Assembly (NCBI GenBank): GCA_027005175.1
Contig: JALTMC010000921.1
Coordinates: forward strand, 2,065 to 8,815
Length of the DNA stretch: 6,751 nucleotides
Origin: Myxococcales bacterium
GTDB lineage: Bacteria > Myxococcota_C > UBA6777
Direction of reading: 5' to 3'
Both the position numbers and the translations under genes were made by a program. Below, one piece after another: positions 1 to 6,608 of the stretch. The notes under the pieces are model-generated. The model searched no databases. It had not been told where the DNA came from and saw only the letters and a program-made list of their open reading frames with translations. Position 1 is the stretch's first letter. The number at the start of each line of letters is the position of its first letter.

Positions 1-13
1 CCTACCATAAAAC

Positions 14-29
14 TGTGAGATAGCTCACC
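14..29. promoter_or_regulatory. CRP/FNR-family-like palindrome (weak call)
   Basis: TGTGA at 14-18, six bases, then TCACC at 25-29. This matches the TGTGA-N6-TCACA consensus of the CRP family at 9 of 10 positions. It lies more than 300 bases upstream of the transferase start, so it may instead serve a gene left of the window. A chance match somewhere in a window of this size is quite possible. Confidence 0.2.
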
Positions 30-244
30 GTCACCCCAAGTACCCAACTGGCACCGCTCCTACGCAGCCAAAAAGCTTGACTGGATCTGTCTATTTTTCA
101 TCAAGGACGTGTTGCGGAGGAAAGATATCAAAATAATTACAAGAACATAAGAGTCCTATTGGGTCAGCAATACCAACTGGCATGATTTTCGCTGTTCGAG
201 AGATTCATGTTGTTCGTCACGAGAGCGAGCAAAGTCTGAGCCGA

Positions 245-301
245 TGTGAGAAAGACACAGCAAGCACAGTGAAGAACACAAAGGTCCATAGAGTTGATAA
301 C
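245..301 (+). promoter_or_regulatory. Upstream block shared with the large lipoprotein gene (copy 1)
   Basis: The 11-mer TGTGAGAAAGA (245-255) is followed in order by AGCAAG, CACAG, GAAGAACAC and GATAAC (296-301). The same words in the same order occur at 3015-3091 with different spacing. The block ends about 40 bases before the transferase ATG, so a role in transcription or in the leader is possible. I cannot assign -35 and -10 boxes within it. Confidence 0.3.
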
Positions 302-342
302 GTGAGAACCACAACGACTCAACAACGATAAAGGATCCTGTC

Positions 343-1512
343 ATGGATATCTTATACGGAATTGTAGGAGAAGGAATGGGGCATGCGACGCGTAGTCGTG
401 TGTTGTTGGAGCAATTGTTGGGACAGGGACATGAGATCCGTGTTGTAGTCTCAAACAAAGCCTATTCATTCCTTGTACGAACATTGGGGCACCACTCCAA
501 TTTGACGATACATGAGATTGAAGGATTTAAGCTTCACTATGAGGCGGATGGGATGAAATGGGGAAGCACAGTGCTCCAAAATGCTCTTTGTGCTCCGCGA
601 AGTGTACTGCGAAATATTCGTGTTTACCATCAAATACAACGTGAGGGTTTTAGGGCCGATGTTGTATTCAGCGACTTTGAGTCTTGGGCTTGGTTGTATG
701 CCATGAATCATCAAGTGCCTCTTATCAGTATCGACAACCAACAAGCCATGACACGATGTCATCACTTGCACGGCCTCGAAACCCAGGAAGACAAAGGCTC
801 CTTTCAGATGACTCGAACTTTTATTCGCAGCAAGATGCCGTTTGCCTATCACTACTTGGTCAGTGGGTTTTACTTTCCACCTGTGGCAAACAGACGAACC
901 ACGCTGTTGCCCCCCATTCTACGAGAAGAGATCATCCAGGCAAAACGTGAGCATGGTGAGCATGTTCTCGTTTACCATCACAGCGCACAAGAACCAGAGT
1001 TCTTGCGAGCGTTGGGAAAAATTCCATACTCCTTCAGGATTTACGGATGTGACAAACCTGGACAGTGGGACAATCTGACAATGTGTGCTTTTGATGAGAA
1101 GCAGTTTGTGGAAGACTTACGCACAGCCAAAGCTGTGGTTGCCGGTGGTGGTTTCTCTCTGATGTGTGAAGCTGTTCACCTCCATGTACCAATGTATACC
1201 ATCCCCATTGCCAAACAAGCAGAGCAACTTTTTAATGCCCGGTATCTGGAAAAGCTTGGATATGGTGTGGCAGGAAGCACCTTCGATCCAGAAGCGATTG
1301 ATGCTTTCCTCAAGAACCACCGAGTTTATGAGCGGGCTCTCAAGCATTACAAGCCCCGAGACAACAGCATGTTGTTTGGTTGTGTTGATGAGCTCCTCCA
1401 ACTTATCGAACAGAGCGAGCCTGCCCCAACACATCTTCAACACCTAGCCATGGGCAAGTACCAAGGACCAGCCCTTCCTGCCAAATGGGAAACCGCCCTC
1501 CTTGGAGCCTAA
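343..1512 (+). CDS. MJ1255/Glyco_trans_1_3-type glycosyltransferase
   Basis: Product of 389 residues without signal peptide or membrane segment, expected in the cytosol. The fold looks GT-B, as in MurG and UDP-glycosyltransferases. The N-terminal half opens with the glycine loop GEGMGHATRSR (residues 9-19), the hallmark of this family, followed by VVFSDFESW (107-115) and SIDNQQA (129-135). The C-terminal half carries VVAGGGFSLMCEA (265-277) and AKQAEQLFNARYLEKLGYG (290-308), the usual sugar-nucleotide donor site; E276 and the Q292-Q295 stretch are likely contacts. These features support transfer of a sugar from an activated donor, but donor and acceptor cannot be read from the sequence. The ATG is preceded by AAGGA (331-335) at 7 nt. 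Domain homology seems to end near residue 355. The tail 356-389 looks unlike the family, and residues 379-389 come from a repeat that occurs again 75 bases downstream. The gene stands alone and converges on a lipoprotein gene. Confidence 0.85.
   Translation: MDILYGIVGEGMGHATRSRVLLEQLLGQGHEIRVVVSNKAYSFLVRTLGHHSNLTIHEIEGFKLHYEADGMKWGSTVLQNALCAPRSVLRNIRVYHQIQREGFRADVVFSDFESWAWLYAMNHQVPLISIDNQQAMTRCHHLHGLETQEDKGSFQMTRTFIRSKMPFAYHYLVSGFYFPPVANRRTTLLPPILREEIIQAKREHGEHVLVYHHSAQEPEFLRALGKIPYSFRIYGCDKPGQWDNLTMCAFDEKQFVEDLRTAKAVVAGGGFSLMCEAVHLHVPMYTIPIAKQAEQLFNARYLEKLGYGVAGSTFDPEAIDAFLKNHRVYERALKHYKPRDNSMLFGCVDELLQLIEQSEPAPTHLQHLAMGKYQGPALPAKWETALLGA
1477..1507. repeat. 31-bp imperfect-palindrome repeat, copy 1 (inside the transferase 3' end)
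   Basis: It matches 1552-1582 at 30 of 31 positions in the same orientation, 75 bases apart. It contains CCAA (1481-1484) and TTGG (1502-1505) as outer arms with a GGG/CCC inner pairing, so it can fold into an imperfect hairpin. It encodes residues 379-388 of the transferase, just before the stop. Size, imperfect palindromy and a position between convergent genes recall REP elements, but I do not recognise a named family. Confidence 0.7.
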
Positions 1513-1551
1513 CATAGCCCCTCGATTGAACACTTCGATTGTGCGCTCCGC

Positions 1552-1582
1552 CCTGCCAAATGAGAAACCGCCCTCCTTGGAG
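1552..1582. repeat. 31-bp imperfect-palindrome repeat, copy 2 (intergenic)
   Basis: Second copy of the element at 1477-1507, with a single G-to-A difference. In the frame used by the transferase this copy has a TGA after three codons. Its last seven bases, CTTGGAG (1576-1582), are also the first bases of the 46-bp tandem unit, so the two repeat types are joined at that heptamer. The same heptamer recurs at 1501, 1576, 1622 and 1668. Confidence 0.7.
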
Positions 1583-1679
1583 TTTGAATCCGTCATCATT
1601 TGCGGCGGTGAAGCCCCAAAACTTGGAGTTTGAATCAGTCGTCACTTGCGGCGGTGAAGACCCAAAGCTTGGAGGTTGA
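1576..1679. repeat. 46-bp tandem repeat at the 3' end of the FN3 lipoprotein gene
   Basis: Two full units, 1576-1621 and 1622-1667, differ at five of 46 positions, and a partial third runs 1668-1679. Unit 1622-1667 encodes, on the minus strand, the last residues (LWVFTAASDD) and stop of the lipoprotein. Unit 1576-1621 lies just beyond the stop and would encode FWGFTAANDDG. The period is not a multiple of three, so the second unit is out of frame with the first. Each junction has CCAA-NNN-TTGG. Confidence 0.85.
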
Positions 1680-2750
1680 GTTGCCTTTGTCCTCTTTGGA
1701 TTTGGGATTTTCCGCATAAGCGGAAACGAACCAATAGTAATTGACAGAGGGAGTAAGGTCTACGGAAGAAGGCAAGGTAGCCTCGGTTGTTCCTTTGGGT
1801 ATGAATTTGGACCGCCATTTGACATCACCACGAGGGGAAGCTTGAACCACCACAACATAGCCATTTGCACTGTCCACTTCTTTCCACTTAAACACAGGCT
1901 TGGCGGCGGTAGTACCATTCGCGGGAGAGACAAGAGTTGCGGTATTCAACGTCAGACCACGAAAACGCTCTGAGGGTCGGCTACGACCCAGAGTATTCCC
2001 CTTATCCACAGCAATGACGGTATACCAATAAGGCTTTCCAATCTCGTCTTCCTTGAGATTGTTAGCCCAACTGATCGTCTTCCCCGGTTTATGAGGGATT
2101 AACCCTTCTTTGTTGATGGCTTGGGCAGGGTTTGTTGTTGGAATGGACTCATCTTTGTCAATACGAAAGACATAGTATCCATCGATATCGTATTCTCGAT
2201 TTGCCTTCCATGAGATGATGATACGTGGCTCTGCCTTGCCCAAAATGTCATTAAAAATGTTGCTACCCGAAACTTTGATATCCGCTACATAATCAGGCTC
2301 TGTTTGATTTTTGGTTCGCGCTTCGAGAGGGGCACTCATTTTGCCTTCGCGACCATCGGGGCCTACTGCAGAAATACGGTAGAAAAAAGGGACTTCGTAC
2401 TTACCACCAACGATCACATTGGTATCTCGGTACTTGTAGGCATACAGTTTTTTCGCCTTATCCAAGGTACCTTCCGCTTGGGTAATCGTTTTGACCAAGT
2501 TGTTTTTGAAATCTCCGTCTGTACGATCCGAGCGATAGACTCGAAACTTAGCAACTTTCTTCTGCAACCCTTGTGCAAGAGTCCAGGTCAAAACAATCTG
2601 ACCATCAATGTTGACATTTGCATTGTCGGTCTTCACATCAGAGGGTGGCTCAGGTGGCGCACCGGGACCACAGGCAACAGAGCCAGCAAGAACCGCAAGA
2701 CACATCACAGGGGTCCATCCCCAAAAAAACAACGAACGTACCAATTTCAT
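1635..2750 (-). CDS. Secreted lipoprotein with three FN3/Ig-like domains
   Basis: Product of 371 residues. The signal peptide starts MKLVRS, has a hydrophobic core, and ends at a lipobox-like GSVAC with the lipidated Cys at 27; the -3 residue is Ser rather than the preferred Leu. Two fibronectin type III domains follow (about 32-146 and 151-267), each with the buried Trp (LTW, ISW), the VYRSD or VFRID strand and the closing YRISAV or YTVIAV strand. A third domain (about 271-371) begins LVSPANG and has FKWKEVDSANGYVV and YYWFVSAY, a common bacterial FN3/Ig-like C-terminal form. I see no catalytic motif, so adhesion, binding or scaffolding is likely. The start at 2750 is set by a strong Shine-Dalgarno; an in-frame TTG 14 codons upstream has none and would bury the signal peptide. 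The gene is divergent from the propeller lipoprotein gene. Its 3' end lies in a 46-bp tandem repeat that supplies the stop. Confidence 0.82.
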   Translation of the reverse strand: MKLVRSLFFWGWTPVMCLAVLAGSVACGPGAPPEPPSDVKTDNANVNIDGQIVLTWTLAQGLQKKVAKFRVYRSDRTDGDFKNNLVKTITQAEGTLDKAKKLYAYKYRDTNVIVGGKYEVPFFYRISAVGPDGREGKMSAPLEARTKNQTEPDYVADIKVSGSNIFNDILGKAEPRIIISWKANREYDIDGYYVFRIDKDESIPTTNPAQAINKEGLIPHKPGKTISWANNLKEDEIGKPYWYTVIAVDKGNTLGRSRPSERFRGLTLNTATLVSPANGTTAAKPVFKWKEVDSANGYVVVVQASPRGDVKWRSKFIPKGTTEATLPSSVDLTPSVNYYWFVSAYAENPKSKEDKGNSTSKLWVFTAASDD

Positions 2751-2757
2751 CCTACAT

Positions 2758-2766
2758 TCTCCTTCT
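2758..2766 (-). promoter_or_regulatory. Ribosome-binding site fixing the FN3 lipoprotein start
   Basis: On the minus strand the bases read AGAAGGAGA, with the AAGGAG core at 2759-2764, and 8 nt separate the core from the ATG at 2750. This favours 2750 over the upstream in-frame TTG at 2792. An out-of-frame ATG at 2757 lies within the spacer. Confidence 0.75.
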
Positions 2767-2812
2767 ATTGCAACAGAACAGTTGCGGGCCAAAAGACGAT
2801 GAGCAAATTCTC

Positions 2813-2842
2813 ACTATACACACTCTTCGCCTTAGCGTTTAA
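2813..2842 (-). promoter_or_regulatory. Possible sigma-70-type promoter for the FN3 lipoprotein gene
   Basis: On the minus strand TATAGT (2813-2818) matches the -10 consensus at five of six positions. TTAAAC (2837-2842) matches the -35 consensus at three of six, with an 18-bp spacer. Transcription would start near 2806 and leave a leader of about 56 nt with the ribosome-binding site near its end. The -35 box is weak. Confidence 0.3.
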
Positions 2843-3014
2843 TACAGTACACGCAATTTGTCCAACAGGTTAATTCCGAGAACCGTCCAGGTCAAGATCA
2901 AGTCCGTTGGAAAAATCATAACCCAAAGACAACGATATGACTCCGCACTCTGATGTAGGTCCCTCAAAAAGTCGGTGCCTCGCTCAAAAAACCCAGTATC
3001 CCCCCTCAAATATT

Positions 3015-3091
3015 TGTGAGAAAGATACGTTCAGCAAGAGGCACACAGGACAGGCAGACGGAAGAAACACTAAGAACATTAGAACGATAAC
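3015..3091 (+). promoter_or_regulatory. Upstream block shared with the glycosyltransferase gene (copy 2)
   Basis: The block contains TGTGAGAAAGA (3015-3025), AGCAAG, CACACAG, GAAGAAACAC and GATAAC (3086-3091), in the same order as at 245-301 but about 20 bases longer in total. It ends about 150 bases before the ATG at 3243. It may be a conserved promoter or leader element. The A-rich, G-poor composition makes chance similarity possible. Confidence 0.3.
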
Positions 3092-3230
3092 ATAAATTCA
3101 AGAATTGGGCATTCTTTTTGCTTTGGGAGAGAACCAATTCTGGAAAGAGAACCGTGGCTCATGGGGATGCATGTGTCATGAGAGAAAATGTAGTCACCAG
3201 GGACATACCTCCCGCTGGGAAGCAAGAGAA

Positions 3231-3237
3231 AGAAGGA
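3231..3237 (+). promoter_or_regulatory. Ribosome-binding site fixing the propeller lipoprotein start
   Basis: AGAAGGA ends 5 nt before the ATG at 3243, a normal spacing. The ATG at 3237 overlaps the motif and so is too close. This choice also puts the positively charged WHRR at the very N-terminus of a standard lipoprotein signal peptide. Confidence 0.65.
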
Positions 3238-3242
3238 TGAAC

Positions 3243-6200
3243 ATGTTGTGGCATAGACGATGGATCGTTGTGATAAGTATACTGGCCTTGATGTTGGGAG
3301 CGGGCTGTACGATGGGTCCGGTAGATCCACCCAATCCTCCCGGTGTAGACTCCCCTCACAAAGCAGGGCAGACCGACTTCGTCACGGACGAAGCTGGCAA
3401 CGGAAGCAACTCAGATTATGGTTCCAGCAGTGAGCGTTCCAGCCAGGCAGGCCCAGGCTCAAACGCTCCAAGCGCAGGCGCTAACGCAGATAACAAAAGC
3501 TCAGGCAACCAGGCTGCTCCTAGCGGTCGAACCGGTACAGTCGAAGAAGCCGACCTATACCGCACCTTCGGCAATATGCTGTTCTACTTAAACACATACA
3601 AAGGTTTGACCTTGTTTGATCTGTCTGACCCCAAGAACCCCAAAAAACTCTACAATCTCCCAGTCTTCGGTTATCCCATCGAGATGTTTGTGACCAAGAA
3701 TACGGTCTATGCTTTGGTTCGTGACGCTCTTTATATGATGCGCACCAAGGGCAAATTGGAGTTTCACCGTCGCAATGTCTCCCAACTGGTGACGATCGAC
3801 ATCACCGATCCCAAAAGACCCAAGGTACTGCAACGGTTCGACATCAAAGGCCGACTGCGCGAAGGCGTATCCCGTAAGATCGACAACACCATTTATGTTG
3901 TATCCTATACCCCTCGTTATTATTATTGGGGCTGGAGATACAGCAGCCAGCCTCGTAAAAATGACCAAGCAACGGTTTATTCTTTCAATGTAGAGAATCC
4001 CAAAGCGGTTCGCAAAGTACAAAGTCTCGATCTGATCAAGGATGCACCCAAGCCCCAAACCCTAGCCGCCAATGGTTTTTATGAGAGTACTTCCTTTCGC
4101 GGAGTCACCATCTCTGCAACCTCCAATGCACTGCTCGTTGGCGAACGTTGGTACAAAAGCAGTTACCGTCGCACTGGTGGATGTAGCGAATACAACAGCG
4201 GCCAGTACACCATCATGAACGTTGTGGATATCAGCGACCCCAAAGGCAAGATCAATCTTCACACACGCTTTACGGTCAAGGGTGATCTCGGCGACCAGTT
4301 CAAACAGACTTACATCTTTGACAAAGCCAAAAATCGTGGCGTGTACTACGGGATTTTCCAACGCAGGGAGTGGACTAGCACAGGTTGCCGTAGCCAAAGT
4401 GTGCTCAAGAATACCCTGGTCTCTCTCGACATCAGCAACGGGAAGAACCCCAAAGTTCTTGACGAGTTGGCTTTCGGAAAAGCCAACGAAACCGTTCGCG
4501 GCAGCGTCTTTGACCGTGAACGCGGTGTGGCTTATGCCATCACAGCTCGACGCATCGACCCCCTCTACGCCATCAGCTTCAAGGACCCATCCAACCTCAA
4601 GATCATGAGTAAAATTGATGGACTCAGCGGTGACGTGAACCTCTTCCGCTTTGTCGAGAATAAAAAGTTCTTACTCGCGATTGGTCGTGATAACTCTTCT
4701 AGCTGTACAGGGTTCAGCAATGAGCGCGTAGGAACCAACTTGGCAGTCAGCTTGATCGATGTTCGAGACTTGAGCAAAATTCGACTGGTTCAGCGCAAGT
4801 GCATCGCAATCAAAGGTGGCAGCCGCTGGGTCAACTCCGAGATCAACTGGAACCTGGATCAAGCACACAAGATGATCGGTCAACACAAGATGGGTACCCA
4901 GAACTTGTTGACTGTTCCCATCAGCTACTACGCCAAAAGCGCCGAAGGTGGAGCATGGTGGTGGTACAACTACCAGAGTGCCATTGGTATCATGAAGTGG
5001 GACCTGTCCAAGTACGATCCCAAAAAAGACCACCTCAATCAAAATGTCCTGGAAAATGTCGGCACGATGATTCACCCCAAGGGTGCTGTCAAACGCACAG
5101 TGATTCTGGAAGTGGGTAATTCAACCAAAAAGCGTCGTATCGTGGCAAACCTGTCCCAAACCCATATGTCTTTGGTTGACCTCGATGATATCAGCAACCC
5201 CAAGATGCTGAGCACCTTTGAAATTGCCCCTTATATCAAGTCTGTCTATCGCTTTGGCAACTACATCCTGGAACGTGTCACTCTCGGTCGTTACTTTGAC
5301 AAGTACAACGAGTTCCGCGTCAAGAAGCTCGGAACAGGTGACATCAATGATGCCAAGATTATCTCTCAATTCAAGATTGGCCAAGTTCGTCGAGTGCTGC
5401 GTCATGGCAACTTGATGCTGTTCTTCCGTGGCATCCTAAAATACCGCACTCGCAACAGCAAAAAGTACCCCTACTTTGACTACAACCAAAGTGAGATGTT
5501 GATCTATGACCTGACCGACCCCACCCATCCGAAGAAACGTGGCTCTGTGGTTGTTCCCGACGCTTTCTACCCTTACTACCCCTATGTCTGTGGAGTGTGG
5601 CGCCCCTACTACTTTGGCTACAACAACACATCTCAGTTTGTTTCCACAGCACAAGGTCTCACCTACTACTTCACCAAGAGTACGTATGAAAGAACAAGTC
5701 GCACCTATACTTACACCACAAAGATATTGCACCTCAATATCACCAACCCAGACAAGCCAAGCATTAGCACACAAGAAATTGGCAAGTACCAGTATAGCTA
5801 TACTAACTCTGGTGTTCGCGGCATCCCAACCTATTACACAGGTATCGTGGGCTTGGACAAGAATCAATTCTTCATCACGTTGCGCAAAAGTGCCGGAACC
5901 TACAAGAGATACAACTCAACCTACTATAAGTATCGCTACTACGCACAGAGCTGGAAACTGGTCAACGGGACATGGAAAAAAGGCAATGACATCAATATCC
6001 CAGGCAAGCTGCTCAAAGCATTCCGTGTGGGTAATACTGTTCGTTTCTTAACCCAAGATTCGGGTAACATTCGACAGAGTTACCAATATCGACCAGGAAG
6101 CTGGAGCACACGTTACCAACGTTTCTTCCGCTTGTATCTGCTCGACCTTCAGTCCAACGGGAAGAAGGCTGTCCTCCGTGACTTCCGCAGCTTCCTCGGC

Positions 6201-6608
6201 TGGGATATGGGTGGCCTGTTGATCGATGGCTCACGCCTCTACCTGACCACCTATCGCGATTGGTACTATCTCTATCAAAAGAAGCTCAACTACTCGAACC
6301 GCACAGCTCACTTGCAAATCTTCGATATGACAGCAAACTTCTTCCGCAAGCGGTTTGAAGGAGACACCAAAGCCACAAACATCCAGTTGATGGGAACCCA
6401 CAACAAGCGCCTCTTCATCAATGTCCGAGGTGACGGTGTTTTGGTTGTCGATACACAAGATGCTTCCAAACCCAGAGGAACCCATTTTGAACGTACCCTC
6501 GGTTGGGTCACATATATCGAGTTTGCTGGAGACAAAGCCTTCCTCGCCTCTGGACACTTTGGCCTCTACACACTCAACCTCAAAAGCGTAACGATCCCTG
6601 CCCTCTAA
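3243..6608 (+). CDS. Large beta-propeller lipoprotein (PF09826-like, apparently two propellers)
   Basis: Product of 1121 residues. The signal peptide has WHRR, a hydrophobic core and a lipobox LGAGC, with the lipidated Cys at 22. A Pro-rich stretch and a Ser/Gly/Asn/Ala linker (about 52-97) should hold the folded part away from the membrane. The PF09826-like domain starts at GTVEEADLYRTFGNMLFYL (98-116). The motif [hydrophobic]-D-[IL]-[ST]-[DN]-P-K-x-P-K recurs, for example at 126-134, 186-194, 329-334, 395-404, 645-655, 755-765, 831-838 and 1069-1078; with weaker copies I count about 14, enough for two seven-bladed propellers. The closest named families are the secreted Beta_propel domain and LVIVD repeats; neither implies an enzyme. 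The C-terminal half is very rich in Tyr. Besides C22 there are five Cys (314, 382, 488, 520, 783), possibly including disulfides. Codons end mostly in C (TAC, AAC, ATC, GAC), unlike the transferase gene, which suggests strong expression. A binding or surface-scaffold role is inferred. An upstream TTG at 3105 is a less likely start. Confidence 0.85.
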   Translation: MLWHRRWIVVISILALMLGAGCTMGPVDPPNPPGVDSPHKAGQTDFVTDEAGNGSNSDYGSSSERSSQAGPGSNAPSAGANADNKSSGNQAAPSGRTGTVEEADLYRTFGNMLFYLNTYKGLTLFDLSDPKNPKKLYNLPVFGYPIEMFVTKNTVYALVRDALYMMRTKGKLEFHRRNVSQLVTIDITDPKRPKVLQRFDIKGRLREGVSRKIDNTIYVVSYTPRYYYWGWRYSSQPRKNDQATVYSFNVENPKAVRKVQSLDLIKDAPKPQTLAANGFYESTSFRGVTISATSNALLVGERWYKSSYRRTGGCSEYNSGQYTIMNVVDISDPKGKINLHTRFTVKGDLGDQFKQTYIFDKAKNRGVYYGIFQRREWTSTGCRSQSVLKNTLVSLDISNGKNPKVLDELAFGKANETVRGSVFDRERGVAYAITARRIDPLYAISFKDPSNLKIMSKIDGLSGDVNLFRFVENKKFLLAIGRDNSSSCTGFSNERVGTNLAVSLIDVRDLSKIRLVQRKCIAIKGGSRWVNSEINWNLDQAHKMIGQHKMGTQNLLTVPISYYAKSAEGGAWWWYNYQSAIGIMKWDLSKYDPKKDHLNQNVLENVGTMIHPKGAVKRTVILEVGNSTKKRRIVANLSQTHMSLVDLDDISNPKMLSTFEIAPYIKSVYRFGNYILERVTLGRYFDKYNEFRVKKLGTGDINDAKIISQFKIGQVRRVLRHGNLMLFFRGILKYRTRNSKKYPYFDYNQSEMLIYDLTDPTHPKKRGSVVVPDAFYPYYPYVCGVWRPYYFGYNNTSQFVSTAQGLTYYFTKSTYERTSRTYTYTTKILHLNITNPDKPSISTQEIGKYQYSYTNSGVRGIPTYYTGIVGLDKNQFFITLRKSAGTYKRYNSTYYKYRYYAQSWKLVNGTWKKGNDINIPGKLLKAFRVGNTVRFLTQDSGNIRQSYQYRPGSWSTRYQRFFRLYLLDLQSNGKKAVLRDFRSFLGWDMGGLLIDGSRLYLTTYRDWYYLYQKKLNYSNRTAHLQIFDMTANFFRKRFEGDTKATNIQLMGTHNKRLFINVRGDGVLVVDTQDASKPRGTHFERTLGWVTYIEFAGDKAFLASGHFGLYTLNLKSVTIPAL

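Larger units (their letters stand above)
1..342. other. Non-coding region upstream of the glycosyltransferase gene
   Basis: I see no credible gene here. Reading frames entering from the left edge are closed within the first bases (stops near 8-23). The one minus-strand open frame that crosses into the next gene is Cys/Ser/Leu-rich, lacks a ribosome-binding site and resembles no family I know. The region contains a CRP-like palindrome at 14-29, an A-rich stretch around 120-150, and the block at 245-301 that reappears upstream of the large lipoprotein gene. I found no convincing sigma-70 promoter: a TTGACT at 77-82 lacks a properly spaced -10 box. Confidence 0.7.
2751..3242. other. Divergent intergenic region between the two lipoprotein genes
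   Basis: There is no credible gene in these 492 bases. An open plus-strand frame continues the large gene upstream to a TTG at 3105, but those 46 codons give a Cys/Arg-rich peptide ahead of a clear signal peptide and are probably leader. The region holds the minus-strand promoter candidate, three CTCAAA motifs at 2963, 2983 and 3005, the conserved block at 3015-3091, and the ribosome-binding site of the large gene. I found no convincing plus-strand -35/-10 pair. Confidence 0.65.

Noticed and set aside
49-65. Sigma-54-type promoter (TGGCAC followed by GC)
   Set aside because: The GG-to-GC gap is 12 bases instead of the required 10, and the -12 element lacks the TTGC core.
77-105. Sigma-70 promoter starting from TTGACT
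   Set aside because: The nearest TATTTT lies only 9 bases downstream, and no -10-like sequence occurs at 16-18 bases.
156-458. Minus-strand open frame of 100 codons overlapping the start of the transferase
   Set aside because: It is low-complexity Cys/Ser/Leu-rich, has no ribosome-binding site, resembles no family, and lies antisense to a well-supported gene start.
1513-1634. Bidirectional intrinsic terminator between the convergent genes
   Set aside because: Only weak imperfect stems from the repeats are present, and none is followed by a T-run in either direction. TCGATTG at 1522 and 1535 is a direct repeat, not an inverted one.
1403-1717. Separate minus-strand gene of 104 codons over the repeat cluster
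   Set aside because: Its sequence is an out-of-frame reading of the lipoprotein 3' end plus the repeats and the antisense of the transferase. It shows repeat structure only, with no domain and no ribosome-binding site.
3105-3242. N-terminal extension of the propeller lipoprotein from a TTG
   Set aside because: It would place 46 polar, Cys-rich residues ahead of a complete lipoprotein signal peptide, and a good ribosome-binding site sits right before the ATG at 3243.
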